This document shows, one piece after another, positions 50,836-61,904 of a DNA stretch of 64,000 bases. The notes below the pieces were generated by a model. That model saw nothing but the letters and a program-made list of their open reading frames with translations. It did no database searches and was not told the DNA's origin. Source of the stretch: Adiantum capillus-veneris (Eukaryota > Streptophyta > Polypodiopsida > Polypodiales > Pteridaceae). Both the position numbers and the translations under genes were made by a program. Each line of letters begins with the position of its first letter. Within the stretch, counting starts at the first letter, position 1. The stretch is taken from positions 82,259,760-82,323,759 of the forward strand of contig CM043948.1 in the NCBI GenBank assembly GCA_014529385.2. Direction: 5' to 3'.

Positions 50836-51636
50836 TGGAGCATTGCGACAGCAGCACGACAGTGGCAAGGCGGTTGAGCGCGGCGTAGCGGCGCCTCCCT
50901 CTTCTTCGCAGCGAGGAATCCTCCACGACAACAAGCGTAGAGAGCGGTGAGTGACACACCATCGTCATCTTTGAGCTTACTAGTTTAGGCTAGTTGCATG
51001 CTTGGAGCCATTTGTGGCTCGCACACAGTGTATTGGCAAGTCCCTTGCATTGACACATGCGACAGACTTTTGTAGTAGTGTGTTAATGTGTAACAGTAGC
51101 TGTATTAGTGGTAAGTAGGTAGGTTAGGTGTGTGTGTGCTCGCGCGCACATCGTAGCCGTGGCAATCTTATTCCAAAAAAAAGAAATTTATTTTAAAGGT
51201 AGGACCGGGATCAGGAATATCTCCCAAACCCAAACCCAAACCCAAGCCCAAGCTCACACTCAGGCTCAGGCCTCAGTCGCCCTTTAAAATTACGTATTTT
51301 AGCCTCGCACGTAGCTAAAAATTGACCTTTTTGAGGACCAACGGAGCTTCAAGTGACTGAACGTTGTACTGTAAATCACACTACGACCCTCTAAGTGATA
51401 TGCTCATTTCGAGCTATCACACAATTTAATAAAAAAAACGATCATTAAAAAACATCAAAAAACGAGTAAAAATAGACGCCTAAAAAAAGTAAGCGGTTAA
51501 CCTTCGAGGTTATTCACCGACGCTTGTAGGGTGCCAAAGACACATGCATCTGCGCTCTGGTCGTGTGCTAGAGACAGAGCAACTAGAGAGAATTTTGACT
51601 TAAGCGAGTTCTCAATATCCACCTACCTTAGGTTCC

Positions 51637-54600
51637 GTGCCCTCGATGGGAACCCAAGGTAGTACAAACCAAGACCCACACATAGCGGCTAGTGACTCTT
51701 CCTCTGACTATGACATCATGGAGGGTTTCCCAATGCCTAATCCCGATAGCTCAAGCCAAGACATGCATGCCATGGACCCGCGGTCCGGGACGAGCGTGCT
51801 TAGCCACTTGAAGGAACCTTTAGTAGAGCAACTCACTCAGAACATGGAGCTAATGATGTAAATAAGGGGGGTAGAAAAGTAAATTTGCCATTCATGACCA
51901 ACGTAGAGCCTATGCCCTTAGAGAGTGTGTGTACGTGAATACTCCATTCATTGCACCCCCTAACTCTTCAGAGCTATTTTCCCCCGAGGTTATATTACTT
52001 GATGGTAGAAGCCTTACCAAAGTACAAGAGGTTGAGCGGTATATCCTTGCAGCGAGGGAAAAGGAAATCAAGAGCTTACGTAAGGCGGAGCAACGAAGAG
52101 AGTTAAAATCGAAATCTCCTACGTCAATATCCTTACTATGAGAGGAATCGAGTGCTCTTAAATTAGCGACCACTAAGGGTCAACCCATAGAGAGCCACAT
52201 TGCATCTAATTCAAAGGACAACCCTAGCACCTCAAGCTTAAATGGAGCGTCCCTAAATGAGAACTGGGAGTACGAACTACAAACGGAAACTCTAACTGAC
52301 CTATACACAGGTCACACCTATCACGTGGGTTGGTTAGATGTCCTACAATCCACAACGGGTGCTACTAGTGTGCAGGATCAACAACAAAGAGTTTGTGAGG
52401 TCATCCATAAGGTTATTGAGCTAGAGAGACAGAACAAGGGGATCCACATGCCTTCAACGGGTCTAATGAGATTCTTGGATACAAGGAAGGCTAAACAACC
52501 AACCTTATCGCAAATGGGGACTCCCTGAGTAAGTCTGATGGATCCTCCATATGTTGCTTCGCCAGGGATCTCAGTGCAATCTGAGCCCACAAACGATAGC
52601 TTTACCTTTCCAAGTCTAGCTCATCTTTCCCTTGATGACACCACGGCTACCATGCCTACCCCAATGATGGGCATGCCCAGAAACACGCCATGGACCTCAT
52701 TTATTAGTAAAGCACCACTACATGGTAGCTCAATGCCTGCAGCAGTACCTACAAGTGTGTACCAATCGTATACACCCATAGGTCCTCGCACTCATGTAGT
52801 CTCTACCCCTCCCATTGTTTCAACTACCTATGCTCCACAACCACAACACCCAAGTTCTTATTTTCATGGGACTATACCGGCTAGGATTAGCATGTCACAT
52901 ACAACGTCTGCTATGCCTAGGGCCACACATATGAACTTTGGGCCGCCATATGGCACAACATCGTACCCAACGTGGAACCCAAGGGCTTCCTATGTGCCAA
53001 GCTCAATGTCAATACCTACTCCACATGTAGTCTCTAGAGCGCCTTCACCCACGGTGCTTGCTCACTTAGGTGACTTGGCAACATTTGCTCAAGCTATCGG
53101 TCGATCTATCGCTGAGATATTGCGTAACACGCCTTATAGAGAGCCTAGAAGTAAGGGAGTACAAATAGCCAAGCTCACATAAAAATTTAGTGGAGACGGG
53201 GCTGTGAGAAAGCATATCGAAGTGTTTGAACAAATATGCGATTCTCTAGGAGAACACAATGACCTGCATAAGAGTAATGATTTAAGCCTAACCTTAAGTG
53301 GAAAGGCTGGGGATTGGTATAGAACCCTAAGGTTGGAAGAAAAAACAATTTACCCTACTCTTAGGAGACTCTTCTTGAAAGAATACATACGAGAGGGAGT
53401 GCTTTGGGGTGTAGCCTCTCAGCTCCAGAAAGCCCACAAGAGGAAGGAGAGTCGGTGAGAGACTTTATTAGTCACTTGAAGCATTTGAATTCTCATTGTA
53501 ATCCAAATGAGCGCTTCAATAATAATCAATTGCTTGATAGATTCATTAGGGGATTATGACATGAGGATATCTACAATAGCCTAGTCATTAGAGGTATCAC
53601 CATTTGGGAAGAAGTCACCCCAATGCGATCCAATTGGAGGATAATTTAATGATTCAAGGAGAAAGAGTGTCTGTTGAGCCTAAATCTATTAACTCGCAAG
53701 CATCGGGGCATCAGCCAATGACCCTAAAACCTATTGCTAAGGAGCCAAAGATATCGGAGATGACTTTAGCAGATCTCACCAAGGCTATTCAAGAGAGTCT
53801 TAGTGACAATCGTGCTCAGCAAAACAATCATATGTATCCAAGAAGGGAGCAACAATGGTGCTGAGTATGCTATCGACCGCATAGTACCAGTGAATTCCCT
53901 ACTTTTAGAGTAAAATTCCATGGGAACTGCAATGCCTGTGGGAGGTATGGTCATCAAGCTAAGGATTGCATAGTATTTAAGCACGCGATGGCCAATAGAC
54001 CAACCTTAGCGACACACCTCGAGTGCCTGCATTGATGCCGACCCCACCTCTTGAACAAACAGCATAACACATGGTCCCTAGGGCCCAAAGTGTTGTTCAA
54101 ACAACACCCTTACCACCTCCAGTGCTAGGACCGCAACCACCAATCCGCGAAAAGACCTTGACTAGTGCTCCTATTCTACGAGTGCCCGATTGGAATGTAA
54201 TTTTCCATGTGCATATTGATGCATTGAACTTTGCTATTGGGTGTGTTCTAGCTCAACCAGGAGAACATAAATTGGAATACCCCATTAGCTTTGCAAGTCG
54301 TCAATTGGATGATGCCGAGAGAAACTACACCACTACAGAGTAAGAAGGTTTAGGTATGATTTATGCAGTGAAGAAATTTCGCTACTACCTTCTGGCCAAC
54401 AAGTTTCTTTTCTATGTTGATCATCAAGCTTTGTTGTATCTAGTAAATCAACCTTGTTCCACGGGAAGAATTACACGATGGTTGTTAATTCTCCTTGAGT
54501 TTGATTTTACCGTTGTGGTGAGACCTGGTAAAAGATGTGTCACGGCGAATCATTTGTCTCGCATACCCAATGGTGAAGCCGCTACTGGAGTCGATGATGA

Positions 54601-54766
54601 GTTGCCCGATACTTCTGTATTCCTAGTCGAAACCATACCTGAATGGAGTGAGAAGATTGTGAACTTTCTAGTTAATAAGACCATATTAGGTATTTTGGTA
54701 AAAATCTCACATTATGGGAATCTCCAAATCGACCGAATTCATGTAATTTGGGAATTTTCCACTTAA
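51637..54766 (+). pseudogene. Ty3/Gypsy remnant: gag, zinc knuckle, then RNase H
   Basis: A Pro/Ser-rich N-terminal part (52538-53182) leads into a gag core near 53200-53600 (HIEVFEQICDSLGEHND, AGDWYRTL, then in another frame DFISHLKHLNSHCNPNERF). A zinc knuckle CNACGRYGHQAKDC lies near 53935-53976. From about 54170 the sequence is the RT-linked RNase H domain: FHVHIDALNFAIGCVLAQPG, YPISFASRQLDDAERNYTTTE, a TAA at 54341, then KKFRYYLLANKF and DHQALLYLV, with ADHLSR-like ANHLSRI near 54550. Protease and the reverse transcriptase core are missing between knuckle and RNase H, and integrase is missing after it. Several further stops (TGA at 52526, TAA at 53180) show decay. LTRs were not found. 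Confidence 0.82.
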
Positions 54767-54968
54767 AGTGGGAAAAATTGAGGTGTGTGGCTAGTAAATA
54801 AAGTGAAAATCTCATAGGATTGTGGTGTTGATAAACACCAAAAGTCAAGAGGATGTACAACACATGGATTTGAATAATAACTATAAATTACATAAAACAA
54901 AGGAAGATACAAAAAAGATTTTGTTTACAAATTGACTAGTATAGTCACAATAGAAGCTCCACATAATT
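54767..54968. other. Junction with two short hairpins
   Basis: Around 54756-54778 TTTTCCACTTAAAGTGGGAAAA is a near-perfect hairpin, and TGGTGTTGATAAACACCA at about 54823-54840 is another. They lie between the Gypsy remnant and gene B and could mark an element end or a terminator, but I cannot show either. Confidence 0.35.
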
Positions 54969-57900
54969 CTACTCCACATTTGATACCATATCTGAACTTT
55001 GATCCAAGTGTGGCTGATGTGCACGAGTGAGGCCTTCTTTGGCTTTTAGAGCATGTCTTTCTGGAATCTTTATTCTAGAAAATGGTCCTTCTTTGTTGGG
55101 TCTCCAGGACCAAACAATTGCATCTATAGTTTCCCACACTTGTGGGTCCTTATAGTTGACAGCCCAATAACCCTTCCAACAATTACTGTAAGCTTGAGTA
55201 TCTGTCATCCCACTTTTTCTCGCGCAAGGTGCCCAATATTGAATCAAGAGTTTTTTGCAGTTTGGTGATGTAGGCTCATTATCAATGTCAGATAAAGCCA
55301 TTGCAAGCCACACTGGATAGATTTCTGTGTCACTCGGAACAAGCATAAGAAAGTCACCTTGGTGCACATCAGACATAGGGTCAAACTCTTCCCTTGGCCT
55401 ATCTCGTTGAGGCCCACAAAAATGATCGTTCAACTCTTCAAGGCCTAGGAATCTTTCTGCTCCTTGTTGCAAATTCATTGTAGTGCTTTGTAGATGAGAA
55501 TATTCTTGAGTTTTTGGCCAAAACATTTCATACAAGACTCCCTCTGATATGATTGCTTTTCCAATCTCTTCAATTACCTTACTCCAATAATCTATCACGG
55601 GTCTATAATATCGCGGAATACTTGAACCATTCCCTAAATTTTTCCAAAATTTTATATAGTTCTTTAGCCCCAAAATGACTTCTTCGTGGGCCTTGACATA
55701 CTCCGCCATTTGTACTAGAGGTGGATCTCCATGTGGTAACATTGGCTTGCCTTCTGTGTCTGTTTTCCAAAGGCGAATACTTCCACTCCAACTTGATACA
55801 CCTACATGTGCCTTATATTGCATCATTGGTGTCTCATCCTGCATAAAGAACCTGAACTGAAGCGGTTTGGAATGTCCAACAAGTATGTCTTGTCCATCAC
55901 AAAGATAGCCATCACAATATTGCTTGAAATCAGGGATCTTTGTGAGAAAAAATGGAGCTGGAGATGAAGATGAGCTGTTTCGTAATGTATCCATCAAATG
56001 TGGCAAAGTATAGGTTTGTGTAACTCTCAACTTCTCTGAAAACCTACTAAACATGGCGTCTATGTCCTCATGTGTATGCCCAACCATTAAAAATCCCAGC
56101 TGGATGGTTTTGAAAACACCCCTTGCAACAAGCATTGACAAATAGGCAAATAAGTATCGATTTTTGTTTTCCCCTGCACAATTATCCAATTGTAGCAACA
56201 AGTTCTCTGGCAATCTGCGAAATGTTGACCCCAATTCCTCTTCTGCAATTTCTGACGACTGCAAAATGGGCTCTTTTCCATCACTCAAGTTATGGTAGTC
56301 CAAAGCATCCCTTGAGTTCAAAGCATGTAGTAGTGAAATATTGCTCCTTGGAAGTCCATTTGTTACTAGATCACCAAGAGGATGCTTATCTATCCTCTCG
56401 AGGTTATGTAAACAATTAGCAATTGAGCCAATTGTAAGATTTGGATCAGCTGGCCACAAACCATTCAAGACAAAGTGTCCGTAATGACCTTCTCCATGTC
56501 CATGAGTGATCATGCCAATCAATGCCACCTGCAGATTATATCCTGAATCCACACCCTTGGGAACAATGCGTAATCTAGGAATGGCAGTCTTCTTTTGATC
56601 CATCTTATCATGGATTATGCATACATATTTTTGTGGTTGAGTTTCTGAATACGTGCGCCATGCATAATATAGGCTTCTGCAACTCTTTTGTTGTGCCATG
56701 TGAACTTCTCTCTCCCTCAAGAGAAGAGCTCTCTCTTCAAGAGAAGGTTTAGCTTCTAACCTTGCCTTGATTGAGCTACAAATATTGCACTTAGAGAACT
56801 CACTCGTCTTTGTTAAAGTGACATGTGGGTACTCTTTGTTCCAAATTCTACCAAAAGAAGATTGGGATAGCTTCTTCTCATAGCCCATTTGGTCAAGTGT
56901 CGTGTTGATTTCACATAAAATATCCACTTGTTTGTATGTTGATGGAATCACCAATTGAGTCTCTCTTGAGCCATCTAGCAGTGTTCTACTTCTATGTGGC
57001 ATTTCTCAGAGTTATTTTCCACAAACTCGTTTAGTAGTGCTCTTGCTAAACTAGTATGTTGAAGTCCCCTTCTCAATGTACATGTGTTCCCATGTACATA
57101 TTGGCGCACACCATTTTCAAAGTTCTCCTTGTATCGATAAAATGATGTCTTTGGTATTCCATGTAGCTCATACCATGCTCTACAACAAACAATAGAGCCA
57201 TTTAGCCTGAATTGGTATCGTGACTTCTCATCTTTCTGATAATATATAGAAAGAACATCATAAACATAATTAGTGCGTGATTTTTGAGACTCTCCCCAAA
57301 ATTGTTGTCGTAACCTTGTCACCATATCACGATCTGCAAATTGGCAGCATTTTTGTGCACAACAATCAATGCATGATACCCTTTGAATTGATTTGTTTGA
57401 AAGGTAAAAAGTCGAAGCTGGTGCTGCTTTTGATTTTTGAGTCCTGTTCATGAAAGTGTATCGTCTCTTCCTTGACAACTGGACAACATTACTCCCATCA
57501 AGTTTTTTTCCAACATTGCCATCGTTGGATACATCCTCATATGTAGCATGCATGCCATCAACAGGAACAAAGCGTTGTAATGGGCTCCCATTCAACATTG
57601 TTGTCTGCTTGATGGGCCACTTTAGCAAAGTGATGCTACCCACTTCAACCACATCATGAATGCTTGCATTTTCTCTTTCAATACCCACACCCACACAATC
57701 AGGACCAAGTTCCTGAAAGTTGACATAATCATGTGGAAATACATATAAGATGGTCCCTTCATTCATGGTTTGCATCATTGTGTCATCTTTTAAAAGGACC
57801 CTCTGATTTCTCCAAGACTCTCGAATCATTGCTTCAAATTCTGGGCTTGTCATAGGTATTGCATCTGTAACTAGAGGATCAGAATGATCATGTTCTTCAT

Positions 57901-58195
57901 CACCATTGTAGCTTTCGTGTGGATCAATTAAGTTCCCATTTAATACAAAAGATTGCAAAAGAAGCTTTGACCATCGAACAGCACTCCATAATGAGCCTTG
58001 GAGAGATGAAGTATCCATTGTAGGAAAAGGTAGGACCACATCCTTCAAGCATTCCTCCACTAGTATGGAGACATTTCCCAGCCCTATCTTTGTACCACCA
58101 CAAGTGGAATCTGGATCTGTTCTACACACACAACCAATACCAACGATTTCATTGTCAAGTATCATATGTACTTTCTCCCAGATTCGAAGTCCATC
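54969..58195 (-). pseudogene. DDE-like transposase-type gene B, long, one frameshift
   Basis: Two minus-strand frames overlap by 28 bases: 58195-56975 and 57002-54969 (677 codons from its ATG). Together they give about 1,070 codons. The junction lies at an A-run (GAGAAATGCC), so one lost A explains the shift. The first part has a Cys-rich segment (SCIDCCAQKCCQF) and SIVCCRAWYELHGIPKTSFYR. The second has FSKCNICSSIKARLE, IIHDKMDQKKTAIPRLR, LLLQLDNCAGENKN and LMVGHTHEDIDAMFSRFSEKL. The Asp, Asp and Glu/Asp in these blocks are spaced as in RNase H-fold DDE nucleases; I relate it to the DUF7869-type family from memory. No stop codon interrupts either part. It is either a recently dead element, a domesticated gene, or an intact gene with a sequencing error. 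It shares the family style, not the sequence, of gene A at 40-43 kb. Confidence 0.72.
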
Positions 58196-58215
58196 CTGTA
58201 AGTAAAAAGATTACA
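58196..58215 (-). promoter_or_regulatory. Splice acceptor upstream of gene B
   Basis: The minus strand reads CTTTTTACTTACAG directly before GATGGACTTCGAATCTGG. The frame stays open from 58195 (DGLRIWEKVH) into the first Met at 58165, so this exon probably begins at the acceptor and an upstream exon exists. A perfect donor CAA/GTAAGT at about 61685 on the same strand is one candidate for the upstream exon end, possibly untranslated. Confidence 0.6.
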
Positions 58216-58287
58216 TTGTTAAATCCATAGTTATAGAAAAATACTCTTCAAACCAAAAATCATGCTACAACATGAAAAAGGTTTGCA

Positions 58288-59870
58288 TAGGTTGGACAAG
58301 TGGTGAACCTTGAGACCAAATCCTCCTTGCTATATTAATGGAAGCAAGGTTGGACAAGTGGTGGACCTTGAAACCAAAGCCTCTTTGCTATATGAGAGCA
58401 TAGGTTGGACAAGTGGTGGACCTAGTTGTAATACCCACTGCCACCTATCAACTACTATAGGACTATGCTTTCCAATGTCCAAGTATCCCTTGAGTCTTTC
58501 AAGGTTGAACACGTGGTGGACCTTGAAACAAAAATCCCTTTTCTATATCAGAGCATAGCTTGGACAAGTGGTGGACCTAGTTATAATGCCCAATATCCAA
58601 GGTGAAATACCTTAGGACTTTGCTACCTTGCTTGCCAATGTTTACGTAGCCCCTCATTTCTTTAATGGAAGTAAGGTTGGACAAGTGGTGGACCTTGAAA
58701 CCAAAGCCTCTTTGCTATATAAGAGCATAGGTTGGACCTAGTTTTAATACCCACTGCCACCTATCAACTACTATAAGACTATGCTTTCCAATGTCCAAGT
58801 ATCCCTTGAGTCTTTCAAGGTTGAACACGTGGTGGACCTTGAAACAAAAATCCCCTTTCTATATTAGAAAGGTTGAACACATGGTGGACCTTTAAACGAA
58901 AATCCTTTCTTTATCAGAGCATAGCTTGGACAAGTGGTGGACCTAGTTATAATGCCCAATATCCAAGGTGAAACACCTTAGAACCTTGCTACCTTGCTTG
59001 CCAATGTTTACGTAGCCCCTCATTTCTTTAATGGAAGCAAGGTTGGACAAGTGGTGGACCTTGAAAGCAAAGCCTCTTTGCTATATGAGAGCATAGGTTG
59101 GACCTAGTTGTAATACCCACTGCCACCTATCAACTACTATAGGACTATGCTTTCCAATGTCCAAGTATCCCTTGAGTCTTGCAAGGTTGAACACGTGGTG
59201 GACCTTGAAACCAAAATCCCCTTTCCATATCAGAGCATAGCTTGGACAAGTGGTGGACCTAGTTATAAAGCCCCTCCTTTCTTTAATGGAAGAAAGGTTG
59301 GAAAAGTGGTGAATCTTGAAACCCAAACCCTTTGGCTATATATAGAGGATATCTTGGACAAGTGGTGGGCTTAGTTGTAGTATCCAATGTCCAAGGTCCA
59401 AGGTGAACTATGTAAAGACCTTACTTCCAAAAACAGAGTCGTACAAGTGGTTCTCCTTGAAACCAAAACCTCCTTAGTGTATTAGAACATAGCTTGGAGA
59501 AGTGGTGGACTTAGTTGTAATGGTGAATGTCCAAAGCAAACTATTATAGGACCTTGCTTCCCAAATCAAGTTTGGACAAGTGGTGGATCTTGAAACCAAA
59601 ACCCCCTTACTCTATTAGAGCATAGCTTAGATAAGTGGTGGACCTAGCTGCCATGGAAAATGTTCAATCTGAACTGTTGCAAGACCTTGCTATTAAATGT
59701 CTAAGTAGAGCTAGCTTCTTTAATGGAATCAAGGTTGGGAAAGTGGTGCATCTTGAAACCAAAAGCCCTTTATTGTATTAGAGCATAGCTTGGACAAGTG
59801 AGGGACCTAGTTTTAATGTGTGATGTCCAAAGAAAAGTATTACAAGACCTTGCTTTCCAATATTTGAATT
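58288..59870. repeat. Satellite block 1, core GGACAAGTGGTGGACC
   Basis: About 21 copies of the core occur. Exact copies are at about 58353, 58414, 58562, 58679, 58929, 59044 and 59245; the others differ by one to several bases. They are organised in a higher-order unit of about 330-370 bases (starts at about 58339, 58666 and 59032) that includes CTATCAACTACTATAGGACT. Copies decay toward 59.3-59.9 kb. Confidence 0.92.
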
Positions 59871-60395
59871 GGTCAAGTGGTTAAAACTAAGTATAAAACT
59901 TTGACCATTTTCTTCTCGAATTGCCAAAAAGCTAGTTTTAGACACCCCTAAATGAAAATGGTTTAGGGTGGCCTTAAACAATGTTTTTTCAAAGACTTGA
60001 ACAAAAGGGTTGTCGAAGAGTAATGACAATTTATTGTGGCTTGAAGTGCCTGAGTATGTGAAAACAAGCCTAGGTTTTCCACGAGGCAAAAGGTGACATA
60101 ATAAGAACATTGGAAAGTTAGGATTGACCATGTGGCCTAAACTTTGGCAAGTGAAGTGGTGGCCAAGTTTTGTGGCACAGTGTGCACTTGGTCCTATATG
60201 TGTTGACCACTTGGCTAAATCTAGGACCATAAGGCCAAACCTTTGGCACCTTAAATATAGTATGGGACATAATCTAGAACTGCTATAGTAAATTAGTAGT
60301 ATAGCTAATATGTTAATATTTGTATTATATTTAAGTATATGCTAATATAATTTATGTTCAAAATTTCACTAATGAAGAATGTTCCCATTTAGCAC
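59871..60395. other. Gene-free stretch between satellite and GC-rich repeat
   Basis: A 150-codon open frame exists on the minus strand (60230-59778), but it overlaps decayed satellite and matches nothing I know. Several TTGGCC/GGCCAA words occur near 60120-60240. Confidence 0.4.
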
Positions 60396-60610
60396 TCCAG
60401 ATGCGGGGTCTTAGGGCAATGCCACAATGGGGTGACAAGGCAGCGCTTCCACGTGAGGTTTGGGGGTAGCGCTCTTGATGGGGATGTGGAATATAGCGCT
60501 CTCGATGGCGGGGCTTGGGAGGTTGATTTTGGGATATTGTTCTGGGCGGGGTCGAGGGGCAGCGCCCCCGCGGGGCTAGGGGCAGCGCCCAAAGATTTTT
60601 TTTTTTTTTA
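60396..60610. repeat. GC-rich degenerate repeat around GGGGCAGCGC
   Basis: Variants of GCAGCGC/GTAGCGC/ATAGCGC recur every 20-40 bases in a G-rich strand, next to a T-run at 60597. It stands out in base composition from the AT-rich surroundings. Confidence 0.65.
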
Positions 60611-61139
60611 AGTGTGAATTTTGGCCGTGTGAATTGGTTAATTTTGGCCGTGTGAATTGGTTAATTTTTTATATTGCTTTTGTTTTTTTTAATCCTATGA
60701 TAAAACATGGACTTGTAGCATACGTGGCATTCTAATAAACCCTATCAAGATTAGGCACACAGAGAGCGCACGAGAAACGCACACAGAGAAAGCAGGCGAG
60801 CAGCAAAAACACAGAAAGCGCACACGGATCGCACACAGTTGGAGTATACGCGCGCGTAGAGGAGCAAGCTCGGCATCGTACACAACACACAGGTGGAGTG
60901 CACAGGATTGAAAGTTCGCGCACAAGACAAAGAAACAGCAGCGTACACAACGCTTTCCAGAAGGGCAGGATCGGGCAGTCTTCTCAGGAGACATTGCACA
61001 CCTCACGAATAGAGAAAAAACAGGTATTTCTCTCTCTCTCACTCTCTGTCTTTCTCCATATAGAGAAGATGGTTCTCTGTAACTCTTCTTGCACACACAC
61101 TCTCTCGTCAAAAGACAGAGATACATAGTTTAAAAGTAT

Positions 61140-61405
61140 CCCCGCACACATACACATATTCCCACACATCGTCTTCCTCTCTTCCACATACATAACCACA
61201 GTGAAATCTGTTATCTTGCTGTCTCTCTCTTGAAAATACATGCACATATTCCCACACATCGTCTTCCTCACTTCCACATACATAACCACAATGAAATCTG
61301 TTATCTTGTTGTCTCTCTCTTGAAAATACGTGCACATATTCCCATACATCGTCTTCCTCTCTTCCACATACATAAACACAGTGAAATCTGTTATCTTTCT
61401 CTCTC
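61140..61405. repeat. 93-base tandem repeat, three copies
   Basis: Copies begin at about 61150, 61243 and 61336 with CACATATTCCCA and share CATCGTCTTCCTC and GTGAAATCTGTTATCTT. The period of 93 is a multiple of three, so the minus-strand frame 61379-60984 repeats a 31-residue unit (MYVEERKTMCGNMCMYFQER). TCTATC/CTCTCT repeats follow to 61480. Confidence 0.9.
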
Positions 61406-61429
61406 CTCTCTCTAGAAAACAGTTATTTA

Positions 61430-61461
<32 letters not shown>

Positions 61462-61480
61462 TATATTTGCTATCTCTCTC

Positions 61481-61904
61481 TTGAAAATACATGCTCATGT
61501 ATGTGTGCGTCTGTGTTATCTATGTGTATGTATGTATATTTGTGTTATTTCATTGTAATACTCATACATAATGCAGATACACAATTACACTTAATTACGA
61601 TATGCACACATAGTATATATACATACATAAATATCACAAATAACTAACACATTGTAATACTAGTAAAATTGAATGGAAGACTTACTTGTGTGATCTGTTA
61701 AAGTCGATTCTTGTAGCGAGTTCTGGATGTATGCTGAGCTGATTTTCCTCTAATCCATTTGTAGATATGATTGTAACTTCTGTTTCTCAAAAATAGTAGT
61801 GTTGTTTAGTGATACACCTAATGGACATAAATGGTTTAAACTAGGACATGTAGACCAAAAATACGTGTATTTCTTTGGATGAATATATACACTTTTTGGT
61901 GACC
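61481..61904. other. No recognisable gene; possible splice donor
   Basis: The stretch is AT-rich with short TATG/TACA repeats. The minus-strand CAAGTAAGT at about 61688-61680 is the only signal of interest (see the splice acceptor entry at 58196). Confidence 0.4.

Noticed and set aside
51226-51250. CCCAAA repeats resembling a telomere
   Set aside because: Plant telomeres are CCCTAAA or a near variant, the run is only four units, and there is no telomeric setting.
56990-57012. Programmed minus-one frameshift in gene B
   Set aside because: No canonical slippery heptamer or clear downstream pseudoknot is visible; a lost A in an A-run is simpler.
59778-60230. 150-codon minus-strand open frame as a gene
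   Set aside because: It overlaps decayed satellite, shows no domain and has no nearby promoter or exon signals that I can see.
60695-61126. Cys-rich minus-strand open frame of 143 codons
   Set aside because: It overlaps two other open frames in different phases and lies in AC/GC-rich low-complexity DNA; no family resemblance.
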